Source: CAYSYY01 sp964576115 [NCBI: uncultured Gemmatimonadota bacterium]
GTDB taxonomy: Bacteria > Blakebacterota > Blakebacteria > Blakebacterales
Direction: 5' to 3'
Assembly (NCBI GenBank): GCA_964576115.1
Contig: CAZNUA010000084.1
Coordinates: 1 to 10,146, forward strand
Length of the DNA stretch: 10,146 nt
The notes beneath the pieces were generated by a model that searched no databases, was not told the DNA's origin, and saw only the letters and a program-made list of their open reading frames with translations. Within the stretch, counting starts at the first letter, position 1, and every line of letters starts with the position of its first letter. Below are positions 6,390 through 10,146 of the stretch, one piece after another. Made by a program: the position numbers and the translations under genes.

Positions 6390-7169
6390 ATGTCCTCATC
6401 GATCGCTCTCATCGCGGATATTCACGGCAACCGCTGGGCCCTGGAGGCGGTTCTGGCCGATATCAGATCCCGCGGAATCGATCGGATCTCCAACCTCGGT
6501 GACAGCCTCTACGGACCGCTCGATCCGGCCGGGACGGCTGATCTGCTCATCGAGCTGGGGCTGCAGACAGTCCGCGGGAATGAAGACCGGATTCTGCTTG
6601 AAGGTAGCCCCGAGGGTATGGTCGGGAACGGAGAAGAGGACGAAAACCACACGAGTCTGGCTTTTACGCTTTCCTGCCTGACGACTGACCATCACGACTG
6701 GCTCGCATCATTGCCGTCGAGCCTGGTCTGTACCGCCGACGGCGTCGACCTGTTCCTTTGCCATGGCACACCCCGGCGTGATGATGAATATCTCCTGCAT
6801 GCTGTTACAGCCGATGGTGTCGTGAGCCGATCAACCCTCGAACTCAGTTCGCTGATCGCTGATATCGAACCGTCCTGTATCGCCTGCGGGCACGATCACC
6901 TGCCGGCAGAACGCCGGATCGAACAATGGCTGATTGTCAATCCCGGCAGTGTCGGCTGCCCGGCGTTCACCGATGATAAACCGCATCCACACGCGATCGA
7001 GGCCGGTTCGCCCCACGCCCGCTATGCTGTTCTTACCCCCAGCCCGACAGGATTGGAGGTGACGCATGTCCAGGTACTCTATGACTGGAATCGGTCCGCA
7101 CAGATCGCCCGTACCAACGGCCGGTCCGACTGGGCTCTCTGGTTGACTACCGGCCGGGCCACCTCCTGA
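6390..7169 (+). CDS. Metallophosphoesterase (calcineurin-like, YfcE/MJ0936-type)
   Basis: This 259-residue soluble protein has the complete dimetal phosphoesterase motif series: D10-x-H12 in IADIHGN, G37-D38 in NLGDSLYG, GNED (63-66) in place of the usual GNHD/GNHE, H125 in LCHGTP, and GHDH (167-170) near the end. NPGSVG (184-189) is typical of the YfcE-like subgroup. It should hydrolyse phosphodiesters or phosphomonoesters in the cytoplasm; the substrate is unknown. The ATG at 6390 is the only in-frame start downstream of the stop at 6354-6356. The nearest purine-rich run (AGGGAGG, 6361-6367) is 22 bases away, so initiation is weak or leaderless. It follows the methyltransferase by 47 bp and may or may not be in the same transcript. 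Confidence 0.85.
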   Translation: MSSSIALIADIHGNRWALEAVLADIRSRGIDRISNLGDSLYGPLDPAGTADLLIELGLQTVRGNEDRILLEGSPEGMVGNGEEDENHTSLAFTLSCLTTDHHDWLASLPSSLVCTADGVDLFLCHGTPRRDDEYLLHAVTADGVVSRSTLELSSLIADIEPSCIACGHDHLPAERRIEQWLIVNPGSVGCPAFTDDKPHPHAIEAGSPHARYAVLTPSPTGLEVTHVQVLYDWNRSAQIARTNGRSDWALWLTTGRATS

Positions 7170-7183
7170 TCCGCGTCCGGGTT

Positions 7184-9820
7184 CTACTCGACCCGCAAAG
7201 CCGTATTGGGGTCGACCCGGGCGGCCTGAAGGGTCGGGACCAGGCAGGCTGCCAGAGCTACCACGGCCACCATCAGACCGACCCCCAGAAAGGTCATCGG
7301 ATCGGTCGGGGCCACGCCGAACAGCTGATTCCGGATCAGCCGCGTTGCCCCGAGTGCCCCGACACTGCCGGCAAGGAGTCCCAGCCCGACCAGACCGAGT
7401 CCCTGTCCCAGGATCAACCTGACAACCGCCCGCGGATCGGCTCCCAGGGCCATTCGGACGCCGATCTCGCGGAAGCGTTCCCTGACAATGCACGCCAGCA
7501 GTCCGTAGAGACCGACCGCGGCCAGGAAGAGCGGAATAACGGCGTAGAGCGTCAGGATGATCGTCATGGTACGCCGCTCAGACACCGATTCGGAGATCAG
7601 ATCCTCCATCATCGCCACCCGACTGACCGGAATGTCACTGTCCAGACGCCGGGCTGTTTCTTTGAGAGCGGTCAGAGCCGGCAGGATCGCACCTTCTGTT
7701 TTGAGAACGGCGATCATGCGGGTGTAGGGGATCACCGGATAGGCCGCGTACAGAACCGCTCCCGGATCGGCACTCAACCCTTCGACCAGGACGTCTCCGG
7801 CAACGCCGACGATCCGCATGGCGATCTCGCGTCCGAACATGTCGAGCACGACCCGCTGACCGATCGGATCGGAGGCTGGATAGAGTTGTTCGGCCAGCGT
7901 ACGGCTGATCACGCACGCCGGATTCTCGCGCGTGTCTTCGGCTCCGATCGGGCGTCCGCGGACCAGGGCGATCTGCATGGTTCGGAAATAGTCGGTTGAG
8001 ACCGATCGCAGATTGATCTCGCAGGCGCTCTCCCGATCTCCTTCCCGGTACACTTCGAACCAGTTGTAGGGATCGCGGATCGGCAGGTAATTGATCAGGG
8101 CGGCCGATTCGATCCCCGGCGCGTGGCGAACCTGTTCGAGCAGATCGGCATAGAACCCGATCCGGAGAGCACGGTCCTCGTAACGGGCCGGTGGCAGCTC
8201 GAGTTCGGCGATCAGGACATTCCCGGGATCGAATCCGGGTTCAACCCGGACCAGACCGTTCAGGCTCCGGATCAGGAGTCCGGCTCCGACCAGGAGAACG
8301 ACCGTTATCGCGATCTGGCTGAAGATCAGACCGCGCCGGAATCCGTTGCGGCCGGAGGCTGTCATCCGGCTGGAGAATCTCAGATCGCTTTCCGAAGAGC
8401 CGACACCGCTCTTCAGGGCTGACGGGAACCCGCCGATAACGATCACGATGAGCGCCAGGATCGGTGAGAGGAATACGATCGTGAGCGGGAAGCGTGAGGC
8501 GTCGAGACCGGGCAGAGCGATCGGATAGAACCGCAGGATCAGAGGCTGCAGGAGCAGGCCGACGAAAATCCCCAGGATGCCGGCCACGATTCCCGCCATG
8601 GCCCGCTCGATGAGGATCGCCGAGAGAAGTCGGCCGCGCGAAGCACCGAGTGATCGGCGCACAGCGAGTTCGCTGCGGCGAGCGAGATCGCGGGTCAGGA
8701 GCAGGCCGGCCACATTGGCCGCCGCGATCAGCAACAGCAGGGCCGTGGCCGCCAGCAGCAGAAGGAGTCCCGACCGGTAATCACGCACGAAGAAATCGTG
8801 CAGGCCGACCAGCAGCATCCCTTTCGTGAAGTCTTCGTTTCCGTTCGTCTCCGGATATTCCCGGGCCAGACGTTCGGCGATGATATCGGCCCGGGCCTGG
8901 ACCTGATCCATCGAGACACCCTCAGCGAGTCGCCCGATGATATTCCAGTTGTGCCGGTCACGCAGGCTGGCGACATCCCGATCAGGACGCATTGGTCGCC
9001 AGAAGTCCGAATCTCCGAAGAAACTGAAAGAGAACTCTTCCGGCATGATACCGACGATTGTTCGGCCGACGCCGTCTATCGTCAGCACTTTTCCGACGGC
9101 CCCGACATCCCCGGCGAAATGCCTTTGCCAGAACCTGTGACTCAGGATCACGGTCTCGGGAGAATCAGCGGTGCCCTCTTCGGAGGTAAAGGAACGGCCG
9201 TACAAGGGTTCGATACCGAGGGTCGAAAAGAAGCAGGGTGAGACGGCTGTGCCGCTGACCCGTTCCGGCTCGGCACCACCGGTCACGGTATACATCTGAG
9301 GAAAAGGCATGATCGTTGAGAGAGCGGCGAAGCCCTCACACTGATCGCGGTAATCGATATAGTCGGGCCCGGAAGACCAGGGATTGGGGCTGTCGTTGAA
9401 GGTGGTCTGGCACAGCACGAGTTCGTGAGAGTCCGGGAAAGGCAGGGGTTCGACGAACACTTTCTGCATCAGAGCCAGGACAGCCACCGTGCAGCCGACA
9501 CCGACCCCGAGCGTCAGAACCAGGCTGAAGGCATGAAGGGGGTGACGGGCCAGCGAGCGCACGGCCTGCCGGGAATCGCGTACGAGGTGCTCGATCAGGA
9601 GCAGAGTACCCGATTCCCGCACCTGCTCGCGGGTGCGTTCCACCCCGCCGAAATCCCGCCGGGCGATCCGGAGAGCCTCCTGCCTGTCGATACCCCGCTC
9701 GACAAGATCGGCAACCGCCAGCTCCAGGTGCAGATCGAGCTCTTCAGACAGCTCCGCCTCGAAACTCTTCTTTCTGAAAAAGGTCGATATCCAGCGCAGG
9801 AATCCGCGAATCCGATCCAT
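7184..9820 (-). CDS. ADOP-type ABC transporter permease with N-terminal HAAS-like prefix domain
   Basis: This 878-residue membrane protein is full length for the ADOP (MacB/FtsX-like) family. The first 70 residues form a charged helical prefix domain (SEELDLHLELAVADLVERG, then IDRQEALRIARRDFGG). Then come helix 1 (about 96-118), a large periplasmic MacB-type domain (about 120-350), helices 2-4 (351-376, 405-426, 445-466), helix 5 (498-517), a second periplasmic domain, and helices 6-8 (755-778, 803-826, 840-864). Both FtsX cores carry the family motif (ELAVRRSLGAS at 384-394 and EIGVRMALGAD at 785-795), and the end ARVDPNTALRVE is typical. GGAGG (9831-9835), 10 bases upstream, sets the start. 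There is no ATPase gene here. ADOP permeases are probably mechanotransmission-type efflux or lipoprotein-related machines; the cargo is unknown. Confidence 0.93.
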   Translation of the reverse strand: MDRIRGFLRWISTFFRKKSFEAELSEELDLHLELAVADLVERGIDRQEALRIARRDFGGVERTREQVRESGTLLLIEHLVRDSRQAVRSLARHPLHAFSLVLTLGVGVGCTVAVLALMQKVFVEPLPFPDSHELVLCQTTFNDSPNPWSSGPDYIDYRDQCEGFAALSTIMPFPQMYTVTGGAEPERVSGTAVSPCFFSTLGIEPLYGRSFTSEEGTADSPETVILSHRFWQRHFAGDVGAVGKVLTIDGVGRTIVGIMPEEFSFSFFGDSDFWRPMRPDRDVASLRDRHNWNIIGRLAEGVSMDQVQARADIIAERLAREYPETNGNEDFTKGMLLVGLHDFFVRDYRSGLLLLLAATALLLLIAAANVAGLLLTRDLARRSELAVRRSLGASRGRLLSAILIERAMAGIVAGILGIFVGLLLQPLILRFYPIALPGLDASRFPLTIVFLSPILALIVIVIGGFPSALKSGVGSSESDLRFSSRMTASGRNGFRRGLIFSQIAITVVLLVGAGLLIRSLNGLVRVEPGFDPGNVLIAELELPPARYEDRALRIGFYADLLEQVRHAPGIESAALINYLPIRDPYNWFEVYREGDRESACEINLRSVSTDYFRTMQIALVRGRPIGAEDTRENPACVISRTLAEQLYPASDPIGQRVVLDMFGREIAMRIVGVAGDVLVEGLSADPGAVLYAAYPVIPYTRMIAVLKTEGAILPALTALKETARRLDSDIPVSRVAMMEDLISESVSERRTMTIILTLYAVIPLFLAAVGLYGLLACIVRERFREIGVRMALGADPRAVVRLILGQGLGLVGLGLLAGSVGALGATRLIRNQLFGVAPTDPMTFLGVGLMVAVVALAACLVPTLQAARVDPNTALRVE

Positions 9821-9834
9821 GGTCGCGCCCCCTC

Positions 9835-10146
9835 CTACTCTGCGCCGGTCGCGCTGACAATGCCGGTCACGGCAGCCGAGAGCGAGAGCCAGTGTGCAAT
9901 TTCATCACGGAGCTGTTTCTCGCCGCTACGGGTCAGCAGGTAGTAGCGGGCCCGCCGGTTGTTCTCGGTCGTGCGCCACTCCGATTTAATCCAGCCCCGC
10001 TTCATCAACCGGTGCAGGGCCGGGTAAAGAGATCCCTGGTTGATCTGCAGAATTCCGTCGGACATCTGCTGGATGCGGTGGGTAATGCCCCAGCCGTGCA
10101 TCGGCTCCAGGGCCAGGGTTTTCAGGATCAGCATGTCGAGCGTGCC
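9835..10146 (-). CDS. PadR family transcriptional regulator (5' end cut by the window edge)
   Basis: At least 103 residues are visible. The frame stays open to the right edge, where GTLD precedes MLILKTLALEPMHGWGI. This is the usual PadR start region, so the ATG at 10134 is probably internal and the true start lies outside the window. The winged-helix core includes GSLYPALHRLMKRGWI and the wing region RRARYYLLTRSG. The stop TAG at 9835-9837 is 14 bp before the ADOP permease ATG, so the two are co-transcribed, and the PadR is expected to repress the permease. It is clearly diverged from the other PadR in this window, although the domain is the same. Confidence 0.92.
   Translation of the reverse strand, partial: GTLDMLILKTLALEPMHGWGITHRIQQMSDGILQINQGSLYPALHRLMKRGWIKSEWRTTENNRRARYYLLTRSGEKQLRDEIAHWLSLSAAVTGIVSATGAE

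Noticed and set aside
7178-7195. CGGGT/ACCCG 5-bp stem at the convergent junction of the phosphoesterase and ADOP genes
   Set aside because: Short stem, eight-base loop, no T-run, and it overlaps the ADOP stop region. Too weak to call a terminator.

Overview
This window looks like chromosomal DNA from a GC-rich Gram-negative bacterium. Two proteins carry Sec-type signal peptides that end in the same PAGAQ sequence. There are two PadR regulators next to HAAS-type helical domains, and one ADOP-type FtsX/MacB permease with an N-terminal prefix domain. That mix is typical of Acidobacteriota, Gemmatimonadota and related uncultured lineages, but this is an inference and I cannot name a species. No rRNA, tRNA, CRISPR array, insertion sequence or attachment site is visible.

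Layout from left to right. Positions 1-856 (+) hold a two-gene module: a small helical protein cut by the window edge, overlapped by a DUF6036-type nucleotidyltransferase related to AbiEii toxins. It meets the next cluster tail to tail across a 92-bp gap with a GC-rich inverted repeat. Positions 949-3929 (-) are a four-gene cluster, read from right to left: an exported protein with two transglutaminase-like segments, a PadR repressor, a four-helix HAAS membrane protein (ATGA overlap with padR), and a very small MotA/TolQ/ExbB-type channel subunit. A good promoter (TTGACA, 16 bp, TATCTT) sits upstream of it, with a perfect 14-bp AT-rich palindrome abutting the -35 box. This cluster is the best candidate for an undescribed system, probably an envelope process switched by PadR.

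Positions 4196-7169 (+) are transcribed divergently from that cluster: an APC-family amino-acid permease, a SAM-dependent O-methyltransferase with a signal peptide, and a metallophosphoesterase. The first two are tightly spaced and probably co-transcribed. Positions 7184-10146 (-) hold a second PadR regulator, cut by the right edge, and 14 bp downstream an 878-residue ADOP permease with no ATPase gene in view.

The PadR plus HAAS-like pairing occurs twice, once with a stand-alone membrane HAAS protein and once with the HAAS-like segment fused to a transporter. GATC is also strikingly frequent (39 counted by hand in about 1.34 kb of the ADOP gene).
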